Shown piece by piece: positions 40,011-48,433 of a stretch of DNA of 64,000 bases (its first letter is position 1; every line of letters begins with the position of its first letter). Source of the DNA: Winogradskyella echinorum (lineage in GTDB: Bacteria > Bacteroidota > Bacteroidia > Flavobacteriales > Flavobacteriaceae). The stretch is taken from NCBI RefSeq assembly GCF_014297365.1, contig NZ_JACOQD010000001.1:1-64000 (forward strand), read 5' to 3'. A model generated the notes under the pieces. The model had not been told where the DNA came from, searched no databases, and saw nothing but the letters and a program-made list of their open reading frames with translations. Both the position numbers and the translations under genes were made by a program.

Positions 40011-40826
40011 TTATTTTATTTCGCGTTTTACAACAAAATTTAATATTAGTCCTATTAAAATTAATAATATTCCTAATAAACTAATTATAGTATAAGTTTC
40101 ATTTAACCAAATTGCCCCAATTAATATGGTAAAAAGAACCTCCATATATTTTAAAGGAGCTACTTGGTTAGTCTCACCAACTTGCATAGCTTTGGTCATA
40201 TACAATTGGGCAAAATAACCGAAACTACCCAAACTAAGTAAGATTAGCCATTCTATACCGATAGGATTTATCCAACCGTTAATAGATAATAATCCACCAA
40301 CTACTGCAGAAATAATCATAAAGTAATTAACCACTACTACAGGATGGTCTGCATTACCAATTTTTCTAATTGTAATATATACCAATCCGGCAAATATGGC
40401 GGACACTAAAGCGAATAAAACACCTTCTAATTGTACGTCTTTTTGAAAACCTTTTAATATTAAAACACCCGAAAAAGCCACTGCAAAAAACAACCATTGA
40501 ATAGGCTTTACCTTTTCTTTTAAAATAATTAAAGCAAAGAATGCTGCAAAAATTGGAGCAATATATCTTATTGAAACTGCTGTTCCGGCAGCTATATACT
40601 TTAAGGATAAAAAGAATAAGGTCATTGAGATAAGACCGAATACACTTCGTATTACTAATAATTTCTTTTTATTACCCAACAATGAAATTTTGTTTTTTAA
40701 TAAAAAAGGAATTGTAAAAAACAAAGATCCAACGGCTCTAAAAAAGACAATCTGGTAAACACTAAAATCTTTTAATGACTTCACAAATACATTTAAAAAT
40801 GTAAATGCCAAAGCACTAATTACCAT
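40011..40826 (-). CDS. EamA/DMT-family transporter
   Basis: 271 residues with about ten membrane segments in two repeated halves (five plus five), for example FFRAVGSLFFTIPFLL in the first and VNYFMIISAVVGGLL in the second. Family proteins export metabolites across the inner membrane; the substrate cannot be told. The frame stays open a few codons upstream but ATG at 40826 is the only Met. A TATATTTG box lies at 40900-40907 with a TTTG 22 bp further upstream, a loose promoter match. Confidence 0.85.
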   Translation of the reverse strand: MVISALAFTFLNVFVKSLKDFSVYQIVFFRAVGSLFFTIPFLLKNKISLLGNKKKLLVIRSVFGLISMTLFFLSLKYIAAGTAVSIRYIAPIFAAFFALIILKEKVKPIQWLFFAVAFSGVLILKGFQKDVQLEGVLFALVSAIFAGLVYITIRKIGNADHPVVVVNYFMIISAVVGGLLSINGWINPIGIEWLILLSLGSFGYFAQLYMTKAMQVGETNQVAPLKYMEVLFTILIGAIWLNETYTIISLLGILLILIGLILNFVVKREIK

Positions 40827-40934
40827 GTATAGTATTACTTTTTTCAGAGTGTTGCTTTATAAACTATTATTAAATTTTGAAAGTTAAAACAATGTAATTC
40901 AAATATAATGAAGGACACTGACCAAAAAACAAAT

Positions 40935-41453
40935 TTAACTTTTAAGTAATTCTATCAAACTTTTATGAGAGCGATGCTTTATCTCCTCAATAGATTGATC
41001 TAGGTTAATTTTTAGAAATTCAATTGGTATTGCATGACTACCATATTGATCTATTTGTTTACTTTTTTCTGAAATAATAATAATAATTCCGTCAATAGAA
41101 CCATCACTAAGACTTTTTATATAGTTTAATTCCTTAGTGTAAGAATTATGGGATTGATAAAATAGTATTCTATATCCAAAACTCTCAGCTGTTTTTTGAA
41201 GATGACCTAATGATTGGCTATAACAAGTCTTAGTTACCTCTGGTAATATTACGGCAATGGAACCTGTTTTTTGCGTTCTAAGCGATACAGCATAATTATT
41301 TGGTACATAATTATGCTGTTTTGCTATTGTTTTAATTACTTCTCGTGTGGTTTTACTAATCTCTAATTTATCATTTAAAGCCTTAGAGACCGTCGATATA
41401 GAAAATCCAGACAGAGAAGAAATTTCTTTTATTGTAACAGCCGATGATTTCAA
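40935..41453 (-). CDS. Half-length LacI-family regulator
   Basis: 172 residues, about half the family's usual 340. The helix-turn-helix and hinge (VTIKEISSLSGFSISTVSKAL, about 6-27, and NYVPNNYAVSLRTQKTGSIAVI) are intact, followed by only the first part of the sugar-binding domain (to IDGIIIIISE and IPIEFLKINLD). It stops cleanly and no remnant of the second half is seen downstream. It starts 3 bp after kdgA, so it is the third gene of a kdgK-kdgA-lacI' operon. It could bind DNA without effector control, act as a dominant-negative partner of the full LacI nearby, or be decaying. Basis for role: inference. Confidence 0.8.
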   Translation of the reverse strand: MKSSAVTIKEISSLSGFSISTVSKALNDKLEISKTTREVIKTIAKQHNYVPNNYAVSLRTQKTGSIAVILPEVTKTCYSQSLGHLQKTAESFGYRILFYQSHNSYTKELNYIKSLSDGSIDGIIIIISEKSKQIDQYGSHAIPIEFLKINLDQSIEEIKHRSHKSLIELLKS

Positions 41454-41456
41454 ATT

Positions 41457-42125
41457 CTATGATTTTAAATCTTTAATAATTGACAATGCATTCCTAGTGT
41501 CAGATTCAATCTTAGCCAAATCATAAGTACCATCAGCACCTTTGGCTATGAGCTTAGAACCCATACCAACACATGTTACTCCGGCTTTAAACCAACCTTC
41601 TAAATTTTCTCTGGTAGGAGAAACACCACCAGTTGGCATAACACTTGTCCATGGCTGAGGCCCTTTTATAGCCTTAACAAAATCTGGTCCATAAATACCA
41701 CCTGGAAAAAGCTTTACAACTTCACAACCCAATTCTTCAGCTCTACAAATTTCAGTTAACGATCCACATCCTGGTGACCAAGCTACTTTACGTCTATTAC
41801 AAACTATTGCAATATCTTCTCTTAAAACAGGTGTTACAATAAAATTAGCACCTAAAGCCATAAAACGAGAAGCAGAAGCAGCATCTGTTACAGAACCAAC
41901 TCCCATAATCATTCCTGGTAATTCTTTAAGTACCCACTTATTTAATTCACCGAAAACTTCGTGAGCAAAATCACCTCTAGCAGTAAATTCTAATAAACGT
42001 GCTCCACCATCGTAGGTTGCTTTTATTACTTTTTTACTAATTTCTATATCTGAGTTATAAAACAGAGGAACCATTCCGGTTTGTTTCATAACATTTGCAA
42101 CTTCAATTCTTGTATAATTTGCCAT
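41457..42125 (-). CDS. kdgA: 2-keto-3-deoxy-6-phosphogluconate aldolase
   Basis: 222 residues. Class I aldolase of the Eda/KdgA family: E46 in LLEFTARG and the Schiff-base lysine K138 in CEVVKLFPGG; PTGGVSP closes the phosphate site. It splits KDPG to pyruvate and glyceraldehyde 3-phosphate, the last step for alginate-derived uronate. It lies 3 bp after kdgK. Confidence 0.94.
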   Translation of the reverse strand: MANYTRIEVANVMKQTGMVPLFYNSDIEISKKVIKATYDGGARLLEFTARGDFAHEVFGELNKWVLKELPGMIMGVGSVTDAASASRFMALGANFIVTPVLREDIAIVCNRRKVAWSPGCGSLTEICRAEELGCEVVKLFPGGIYGPDFVKAIKGPQPWTSVMPTGGVSPTRENLEGWFKAGVTCVGMGSKLIAKGADGTYDLAKIESDTRNALSIIKDLKS

Positions 42126-42128
42126 AAT

Positions 42129-43175
42129 TTATCTTGCTACACGTCCAGAGGCATCACCTCCCATTAATTTTTCCACTTCAGAAACTGTTACTAAGTTAGC
42201 ATCTCCTTTAATTGTGTGTTTTAAACATGAAGCTGCAACAGCAAAATCTAATGCATTTTGATCATCTTCTGGATACTTTAATAATCCGTAGATTAATCCA
42301 CCCATAAATGAATCACCTCCACCTACTCTATCGACAATATCAGTAATTTGATACTGACGTGTTTCGTACATTTTCTTACCATCATATAAAACACCTGCCC
42401 AAGTATTATGCGATGCAGAAATTGAACCTCTTAAAGTAGTAATTACTTTTTTAGCTCTTGGGAATTTTTCCATCATTTGTTTACAAACTGATAAGAAAGC
42501 TTCAGCCTTTACATCGTGTCCATGTTTATGAACATCTAAACCTTCTGGATGAATCCCAAAGTGCTTTTCAGCATCTTCTTCGTTTCCTAAAACAACATCA
42601 CAATACGAAGTAAGTTCAGTCATTATTTTTTCTCTGTGCGCATCATCACAATAAGTCCATAATTTTGCTCTATAATTTAAATCTGTAGAAATAGTAACTC
42701 CCATTTCACTGGCAACTTTAACAGCCTCTAAACACGCATCTGCAGCACCTTGAGAAATTGCAGGTGTTATACCTGTCCAGTGGAACCAAGCTACATCTTT
42801 AAAAACAGCTTTCCAATCGACCATACCTGGCTCAATTTCGGAAATTGCAGAATGTGCTCTATCATAAACCACTTTACTACCTCTACTTACGGCTCCAGTT
42901 TCTAAAAAATAAATTCCTAAACGATCACCACCGTATATAATTTTATCTACACCAACTCCTCTTTTTCGCATTTCCATCATTGCACACTCGCCAATGTCAT
43001 TTTTTGGTAAACGAGTTACAAAATCTACAGGAACTCCATAATTAGCTAATGATACTGCAACGTTAGATTCTCCACCACCATAAACCACATCAAAACTTGA
43101 TGCCTGTGAAAATCTTAAAAATTGTTGTGGCGCTAATCTTAGCATTATTTCGCCAAAAGTGACTACTTTTTTCAT
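42129..43175 (-). CDS. kdgK: 2-keto-3-deoxygluconate kinase (PfkB family)
   Basis: 348 residues. PfkB fold: GGGESNVAVSLANYG near the N-terminus, the KDG-kinase block AHSAISEIEPGMVDW and WFHWTGITPAIS, DLNYRAKLW, and the anion hole/catalytic loop GGGDSF with Asp288. It phosphorylates KDG to KDPG in the cytoplasm. It heads the operon kdgK-kdgA-lacI' and is divergent from the full-length lacI across a 150-bp region with two operators. Confidence 0.93.
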   Translation of the reverse strand: MKKVVTFGEIMLRLAPQQFLRFSQASSFDVVYGGGESNVAVSLANYGVPVDFVTRLPKNDIGECAMMEMRKRGVGVDKIIYGGDRLGIYFLETGAVSRGSKVVYDRAHSAISEIEPGMVDWKAVFKDVAWFHWTGITPAISQGAADACLEAVKVASEMGVTISTDLNYRAKLWTYCDDAHREKIMTELTSYCDVVLGNEEDAEKHFGIHPEGLDVHKHGHDVKAEAFLSVCKQMMEKFPRAKKVITTLRGSISASHNTWAGVLYDGKKMYETRQYQITDIVDRVGGGDSFMGGLIYGLLKYPEDDQNALDFAVAASCLKHTIKGDANLVTVSEVEKLMGGDASGRVAR

Positions 43176-43211
43176 TCTTTAATATTAGTTTAATTAGTTA
43201 TATAATTGTTG

Positions 43212-43233
43212 TTTGGTTAATCGATTAAGCAAA
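43212..43233. promoter_or_regulatory. Second LacI-type operator, kdgK side
   Basis: TTTGGTTAATCGATTAAGCAAA, 22 bp, symmetrical apart from one mismatched pair, with the perfect core TTAATCGATTAA. It matches the central 22 bp of the larger palindrome 78 bp away and lies 37-58 bp before the kdgK start. Confidence 0.75.
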
Positions 43234-43265
43234 TTAGTTAAAAAATAAATCAAAATGTTTAAAAC

Positions 43266-43296
43266 TTTGAAGGTTCTTAGTAAAACAGTATATTTG
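43266..43296 (+). promoter_or_regulatory. lacI promoter
   Basis: TTTG (43266-43269), 19-bp spacer, TATATTTG (43289-43296): a full Bacteroidota consensus on the plus strand. The -7 box forms the left end of the operator palindrome, so the regulator should control its own gene. Predicted leader about 20 nt. Confidence 0.7.
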
Positions 43297-43318
43297 CTTA
43301 ATCGATTAAGCAAATATA
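43289..43318. promoter_or_regulatory. 30-bp perfect palindromic operator of the LacI regulator
   Basis: The half-site TATATTTGCTTAATC is followed directly by its exact reverse complement. The centre is a CG step (TTAATCGATTAA), as in LacI-family operators. Because of the symmetry a TATATTTG -7 box is present on both strands, so one bound protein could cover both divergent start sites. Confidence 0.8.
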
Positions 43319-43325
43319 TAAAAAC

Positions 43326-44348
43326 TTGGCCAATAAAAAAAGAACAACACTCAAAGACATAGCAAAAGTGTTAAACATTTCTCCTGCTGCAGTATCTAAA
43401 GCAATGCACGATGACTCTCGGATAAGTGATAAAACAAAGAAAGCTGTTAATCGTGTTGCAAAAGAATTGAATTACCAACCTAATCATATAGCGAGTGCTT
43501 TACGAAAAGGAAAAAGTAATTTGGTTGGTGTTATTGTTCCAAGAACGAATAGTAACTTCTTCTCTTCCGTAATAGAAAATATGGAAGAAGTACTTAATAA
43601 AGAAGGCTATAATATTATAATTACACAATCTAATGAGTCTTTCCAAAAAGAGTGTAGTAATATTGATACATTATTATTTACACAAGTTGATGGTATTATA
43701 GCTTCAATGGCTAATGAGACTGTAGATTTATCTTATTATGAAAAAGTTAAATCTAAAGGTATTCCGTTAATCTTATTTGATAGAGGTGAAAATGACTTAA
43801 ATGTAGATTATGTTGGTATTGACGATTACGAAAGTAGCCATATGATTATAAAGCATTTAATATCTAAAGGTTGTAAACGTATTGCTCATATTGGTGGCTT
43901 TAGACGTACAAGAATTTTTAATAACCGAATTAGAGGCTATGTAGATGCAATTCATAAATATAATTTACCACATGAGGATCATTTATTGTTGGAAAGTAGT
44001 TTAACACTTGAAGATGGAAGGGCAAAGATGAAGGAATTACTTAAACTAAAGAACCCACCAGACGCAGTTTATGTTGCTGGTGATTATGCTGCATTGGGAG
44101 CACTTCAAGTTTTAAATGAACAGAAGATAAGAGTACCTGAAGATATTTGTTTAGTAGGTTTTGGTAATGAACCTTTTACCTCTTTAGTTAGCCCTTCAAT
44201 TTCTACTGTAAATCAACACAGTAATGAAATTGGTAAAATTGCAGCAGAAACATTTATTAAAAGAATTAATACAGACAATTGGACTCCAAAATTGGAAAAA
44301 AATATTTTAAAATCTGAGTTGATAATAAGAAGCTCTTCAAACAGATAG
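43326..44348 (+). CDS. LacI-family transcriptional regulator of the KDG branch
   Basis: 340 residues from a TTG start; the frame is closed by TAA at 43299-43301 and there is no ATG between. The helix-turn-helix (TLKDIAKVLNISPAAVSKAM, about 7-26) and hinge (ELNYQPNHIASALRKGKSN) precede a full periplasmic-binding-like ligand domain (GVIVPRTNSNFFSSVIENM; YVAGDYAALGAL; LVGFGNEP). Divergent from kdgK and placed on a 30-bp operator, it most likely represses kdgK-kdgA-lacI' and itself; KDG or KDPG is a plausible effector. It converges on the second sugar-kinase gene with a 1-bp gap. Confidence 0.9.
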   Translation: MANKKRTTLKDIAKVLNISPAAVSKAMHDDSRISDKTKKAVNRVAKELNYQPNHIASALRKGKSNLVGVIVPRTNSNFFSSVIENMEEVLNKEGYNIIITQSNESFQKECSNIDTLLFTQVDGIIASMANETVDLSYYEKVKSKGIPLILFDRGENDLNVDYVGIDDYESSHMIIKHLISKGCKRIAHIGGFRRTRIFNNRIRGYVDAIHKYNLPHEDHLLLESSLTLEDGRAKMKELLKLKNPPDAVYVAGDYAALGALQVLNEQKIRVPEDICLVGFGNEPFTSLVSPSISTVNQHSNEIGKIAAETFIKRINTDNWTPKLEKNILKSELIIRSSSNR

Positions 44349-44349
44349 C

Positions 44350-45354
44350 TTATCGATTGAATCTTCCGGATGTGTTGCCTCCTAAAATATTCATTACCTC
44401 ATCTACATTAGAAAAATTAACATCTCCTTCGTAAGTATGTTTTAAGGCACTCGCAGCTGCAGCAAACTCCATAGCTTTATAGTCATCAAAATGTTGTAAT
44501 CCATATATTAAGCCACCAGCAAAAGCATCACCAGTGCCTATTCTATCTACTATATGAGTTATATCTAAGTCTGTAGTTTCTCTAAACTCGCTTCCATTCC
44601 ACATTCTAGACCGTATTTTATGCCAAGAGGCATTTATTGGAGTTCTAATTTTATCAAATGTTTTCTTTATGGATGGGAATTTTTTGATTAAGGCTTTACT
44701 GGCTTCAATAAAATCTTCATTAGAATACTTATAATTAGTTCCTAAAACTTCATTCATTTCATTGATACCACCAATAAAAATGGTACAATAGTCCATTAAA
44801 TCCGAAAGTGTTTCTTGTGGGTTAGCACCATATTTCCATAATCCACTTCTGTACGTAGGATCTACAGAGACTTCTATACCCTTTTCTTTTGCTAATTTTA
44901 ATCCTTTTTTTAATGTAAGATAACCTCCTTCACTTAGTGCTGGTGTTATACCTGTCCAATGAAACCAAGTACATTTTCTGAGTGATTTTTCCCAATCTAC
45001 CATATCTGGCGTAATCTCTGAGAAGGCAGAATGCGACCTATTATAAGAAATAGAACTTGGACGCATCACTGCACCTACTTCTAAAAAATAAACACCCAAC
45101 GGACGCTTAGATCTGACAATAGCAGATGTACTTACCCCAAATTTTCTTAAATATGATTTTGCAGTATCACCAATAAAATCATCTGAAATAGATGAAACAT
45201 GTCTTACTTTTCCACCAAAATTTGCAATTGAAATAGCAACATTAACTTCTGTACCTCCAAAATAAAATTCTAAACGGTTAGATTGCATAAACTTTTTATT
45301 TCCTTCAGGGGAAAGTCGCATTAAGACTTCGCCAAATGTTACTGTTTGATTCAT
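44350..45354 (-). CDS. Second, divergent KDG-kinase-like PfkB sugar kinase
   Basis: 334 residues. Shares with the first kinase the blocks GGTEVNVAISIANFG, HSAFSEITPDMVDW, WFHWTGITPAL and a C-terminal LGGNTSGRFNR, and has GTGDAF with catalytic Asp276. It differs at the sugar-side segment (DPTYRSGLW; GINEMNEVLG instead of GNEEDAEKHFG). It is either a redundant KDG kinase or one for a related keto-deoxy sugar. A terminator separates it from the upstream SDR gene, so it may have its own promoter. Confidence 0.88.
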   Translation of the reverse strand: MNQTVTFGEVLMRLSPEGNKKFMQSNRLEFYFGGTEVNVAISIANFGGKVRHVSSISDDFIGDTAKSYLRKFGVSTSAIVRSKRPLGVYFLEVGAVMRPSSISYNRSHSAFSEITPDMVDWEKSLRKCTWFHWTGITPALSEGGYLTLKKGLKLAKEKGIEVSVDPTYRSGLWKYGANPQETLSDLMDYCTIFIGGINEMNEVLGTNYKYSNEDFIEASKALIKKFPSIKKTFDKIRTPINASWHKIRSRMWNGSEFRETTDLDITHIVDRIGTGDAFAGGLIYGLQHFDDYKAMEFAAAASALKHTYEGDVNFSNVDEVMNILGGNTSGRFNR

Positions 45355-45380
45355 GGTTAGTTTATTTTCAATTAATTTAC

Positions 45381-45410
45381 AAAAAAATGCCTTTCAAAGT
45401 AGAAAGGCAT
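45381..45410 (-). terminator. Terminator of the gntR-MFS-SDR operon
   Basis: ATGCCTTTC/GAAAGGCAT stem (9 bp) with a 6-nt loop; on the minus strand it runs into TTTTTT. It is 25 bp after the SDR stop and 27 bp before the start of the second kinase. Confidence 0.85.
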
Positions 45411-45434
45411 ATTTCATTTAGTAAAATTTTCTAA

Positions 45435-46199
45435 TTATATACCTAATGCTTGTCCACCACCAATTTGAATAGTTTCTGCTGTAATAAATGCTGCATCTTT
45501 ACTTGCTAAGAAAGAAATAACTCCTGCAACATCTTCTGGCTGGCCTAATCTTCCTAACATAATATTATTAGCCCATGAAGCAAATACTTCTGGCTTAGTT
45601 GCTTTAATCTGTGCATGGAAAGGTGTATCGATAGTACCAGGAGATACTGCATTTACTCTAATTCCATATTCAGCTAAATCTTTTGCCAAAGCTCTAGTTA
45701 TAGCGTGCACACCTGCTTTAGATGTACCATAGATTCCTGCACCTGGTCCACCAGCAGTCCAACCTGCATTAGATGTATAGTTAATGATTGAAGGATGTTC
45801 CCCTTTTTTTAGAAATGGTATTGCTGCTCTTGATGCAAAAAAGACTGAATCTAAATTCAATGCCATAACAAATCTATAAAAATCTGTTGTCATCTCTTCA
45901 AAACGAGATCTTCCACCTAATCCACCAGCGTTATTTACTAGTACATCTATTCTACCGTATTTTTCACCGATTTTTGTAATGTTTGAAGTAACTTCTGATT
46001 CTTTTGTAACGTCAAACCCATAATATTCGGCATTAATACCTTCTGCTTTAAGTTCTTCAACTCGTTTAGCACCAGCACTGTCTTCAATACCATTTAATAC
46101 TACTGTATAACCATCTTTGCCTAATCTTTTTGCTACTTCAAATCCTATTCCTCCTGTTGCTCCTGTGACAATAGCAACTTTTCCAGTGTTTTTACTCAT
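45435..46199 (-). CDS. SDR-family reductase, likely DEH reductase
   Basis: 254 residues, classical short-chain dehydrogenase. Cofactor loop TGATGGIG (12-19), NNAG (89-92), catalytic S143 and Y157/K161 (YGTSK), and the C-terminal LASKDAAFITAETIQIGGG. In alginate loci this family reduces 4-deoxy-L-erythro-5-hexoseulose uronate (DEH) to KDG; here the flanking MFS, GntR and KDG genes support that. The sequence alone would also fit other sugar-acid dehydrogenases. Confidence 0.88.
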   Translation of the reverse strand: MSKNTGKVAIVTGATGGIGFEVAKRLGKDGYTVVLNGIEDSAGAKRVEELKAEGINAEYYGFDVTKESEVTSNITKIGEKYGRIDVLVNNAGGLGGRSRFEEMTTDFYRFVMALNLDSVFFASRAAIPFLKKGEHPSIINYTSNAGWTAGGPGAGIYGTSKAGVHAITRALAKDLAEYGIRVNAVSPGTIDTPFHAQIKATKPEVFASWANNIMLGRLGQPEDVAGVISFLASKDAAFITAETIQIGGGQALGI

Positions 46200-46245
46200 A
46201 TTATTAATTCTTAAATTATTCTTGTTTTATGTTTTAGTAATAAAT

Positions 46246-47562
46246 TTAAATTTTAGGTTTTAACGGTTCTATTTTAGGGCATAAAAACCAAACTGCTAAA
46301 AGTGCAACTATTGCTAATACTCCACCTATTATAAAAGCTGGTGTATAGTTTCCTCCAGTTGTAATTAATGTAACTAAGGCAGTTAATCCTGCAGCTCCAA
46401 GTTTTGCTGCCATACCCGCAAAGCCAGATAATGTTCCAACAATTTTTCCGCTGAACAGATCACTTGGCAAGGTTTGTATGTTCCCAATTGCCACTTGAAA
46501 TCCAAAAAGTAATACTGCCATGATAATTACAGCATTAATAGCAGTTCCTGGTGCTTTTAAAAGGAAAAAACAAGGAATCATTAATGCCACTCCTAAAGTG
46601 ATTGTCATCTTTCGTGTTTTATCCACAGACCAGCCTGCTTTTATTCTATTTTTAGCAAGTAAACCACCAAATATGGCACCAATCATTGCACCAACGTATG
46701 GTACCCAAGCCGAGAATGCTATTTGTTTAACATCCATCCCAAAAACTTCTGATAAGTATAAAGGAATCCAAACAATGAACAACCACCAAATTGGATCTAT
46801 TGCTGCAGATGCAATTACAACTCCCCAACTCTCTTTATGTTTAAATAATTCACCAGTCGTTGGTGTATAGCCTTCATCATAAGTTCCATCTTCATTAATA
46901 TCTTGATTTCTTTGCCCAGAGAGAATATATTTTCTTTCATCATCGGTTAACCATGGGTGAGTTTTTGGTGGGCTCTTTACGACATAGAACCATGGTATTA
47001 ACCATAAAAAACCAAGTACAGCTACTACAATAAAAATTGCTTTCCAATCAAAGTAATACGATAACAAACCAATTACTGGATATGCAACTATACCGCCAAT
47101 TGCAGCACCAGAATTAAAAATACCCTGTGCAAGTGCTCTCTCCGTCGTTGGAAACCATTCTGCATTAGCCTTTGCTGCTCCTGGCCAGTTACCAGCTTCA
47201 GCAATACCTAATATTGATCTAAAAATTGAAAAACTTAACAGTCCTTGTGCAAAGGCATGCAACATTGTTGCTATAGACCATACACCTATGGATAGTGCAA
47301 AACCGAGTCTGGTTCCTATCCAATCGAAAATTTTACCAAAGAGTGCTTGACCTCCAGCATAAGACAATATGAATACAGTAGATATAGTACCATAAATGGC
47401 CTTATGTCCATCTTTATCCATATCAGGAAATAAATCATTAGCAATATCTGGCCATAATGCACCAAATGCTTGTCTATCAATATAATTTATAATAGCTGCT
47501 AATGCCACAAGGCCTACAACCCACCATCTTAGGCCTTTCATTTTTTTTCCTACTTCTTTCAT
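46246..47562 (-). CDS. MFS transporter, ExuT/hexuronate-like
   Basis: 438 residues with twelve membrane segments. The first, with INYIDRQAFGALWPDIANDL, and the loop NAEWFPTTERALAQGIFNSG are typical of the anion:cation symporter group that includes hexuronate permeases. It should carry unsaturated uronate monomer or DEH across the inner membrane. Start lies 10 bp after the GntR gene stop; the SDR follows after 46 bp. Confidence 0.9.
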   Translation of the reverse strand: MKEVGKKMKGLRWWVVGLVALAAIINYIDRQAFGALWPDIANDLFPDMDKDGHKAIYGTISTVFILSYAGGQALFGKIFDWIGTRLGFALSIGVWSIATMLHAFAQGLLSFSIFRSILGIAEAGNWPGAAKANAEWFPTTERALAQGIFNSGAAIGGIVAYPVIGLLSYYFDWKAIFIVVAVLGFLWLIPWFYVVKSPPKTHPWLTDDERKYILSGQRNQDINEDGTYDEGYTPTTGELFKHKESWGVVIASAAIDPIWWLFIVWIPLYLSEVFGMDVKQIAFSAWVPYVGAMIGAIFGGLLAKNRIKAGWSVDKTRKMTITLGVALMIPCFFLLKAPGTAINAVIIMAVLLFGFQVAIGNIQTLPSDLFSGKIVGTLSGFAGMAAKLGAAGLTALVTLITTGGNYTPAFIIGGVLAIVALLAVWFLCPKIEPLKPKI

Positions 47563-47572
47563 TTATTTAGTT

Positions 47573-48274
47573 TTAAACATTATAGCAATATTGATATAGT
47601 ACACTAAAGTGCTCTTTCATTTTTGCTTTTGCTAATTGAGGGTTTTGCTTTTTTATGGCATCAAAAATTTCTTCATGCTCTTTTATTCCTCTTTTTGAAA
47701 GCCCAGTATCACAAACATGATATTTTTCGAAATTGGTAATAATCTCTGGAGTAATAATTAACATAAACGTATTCATAGTACTATTACCACTAGCTCTTGC
47801 AATGGCAAGATGAAATAATAGATCCTCTTGAACTGCATCTTCACCTTCTAACACCTTTTTTGTATATGCTTCTAGAGCTTCTTTGATTTTCTTTAAGTCA
47901 TCTTCTGATCTTCTAATAGATGCTAAGCGAACGGTTTTAAGTTCTAATAAAATTCTGGTCTCAACTAAAGATTTAAAATCTGGATCTTCTAACCTTAAAA
48001 TATCTTCAATCATACCATTCATTGCAACCACTCCAATATTAGCAATAAAGGTTCCACTTTGAGGTTTAGATTCTAATAGTCCGTAAAATTCTAGCTTTTG
48101 AATTGCTTCTCTAACATTACTTCTACTCACCTCAAACTTTTCAGACAACATTCTTTCAGAAGGTAATTTATCACCTGGTTCAAGGTTCTTATAATTAATA
48201 AGGTCACCTATTTTACCTATAATTGTCTTTTGTAAGTTTTGGCTATCCGTTTTTGCTAATATTTCTAGTTTCAT
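47573..48274 (-). CDS. GntR-family (FCD) transcriptional regulator of the alginate locus
   Basis: 233 residues. An N-terminal winged helix (INYKNLEPGDKLPSERMLSE, VSRSNVREAIQKLEFYGLL, about 25-80) is followed by an all-helical FCD ligand domain with a potential metal/acid site (DLLFHLAIARASGN; KEHEEIFDAI). FadR-type regulators bind TTGGTnnACCAA-like sites; such sites form arrays at both susC promoters here. A GntR-family repressor, AusR, is known for alginate use in Zobellia galactanivorans (from memory), and this is a likely counterpart. It heads the gntR-MFS-SDR operon. Confidence 0.9.
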   Translation of the reverse strand: MKLEILAKTDSQNLQKTIIGKIGDLINYKNLEPGDKLPSERMLSEKFEVSRSNVREAIQKLEFYGLLESKPQSGTFIANIGVVAMNGMIEDILRLEDPDFKSLVETRILLELKTVRLASIRRSEDDLKKIKEALEAYTKKVLEGEDAVQEDLLFHLAIARASGNSTMNTFMLIITPEIITNFEKYHVCDTGLSKRGIKEHEEIFDAIKKQNPQLAKAKMKEHFSVLYQYCYNV

Positions 48275-48433
48275 ACCTTAAATTTTCTACGTTAACAAAC
48301 TTGAATTATATGCTAAATTTATGGAATTTAAACACTAATTGTAATAAAATATTTACTTTTATTAGTGCTTAAAGAATCCTACCTAAATCAATTAAAATAG
48401 CAGAATTCAATAAGCAACTAACTCAAAATATTT

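Noticed and set aside
48275..48433. Autoregulatory site in front of gntR
   Set aside because: No TTGGTnnACCAA-like site and no full promoter consensus were found in this 159-bp gap.
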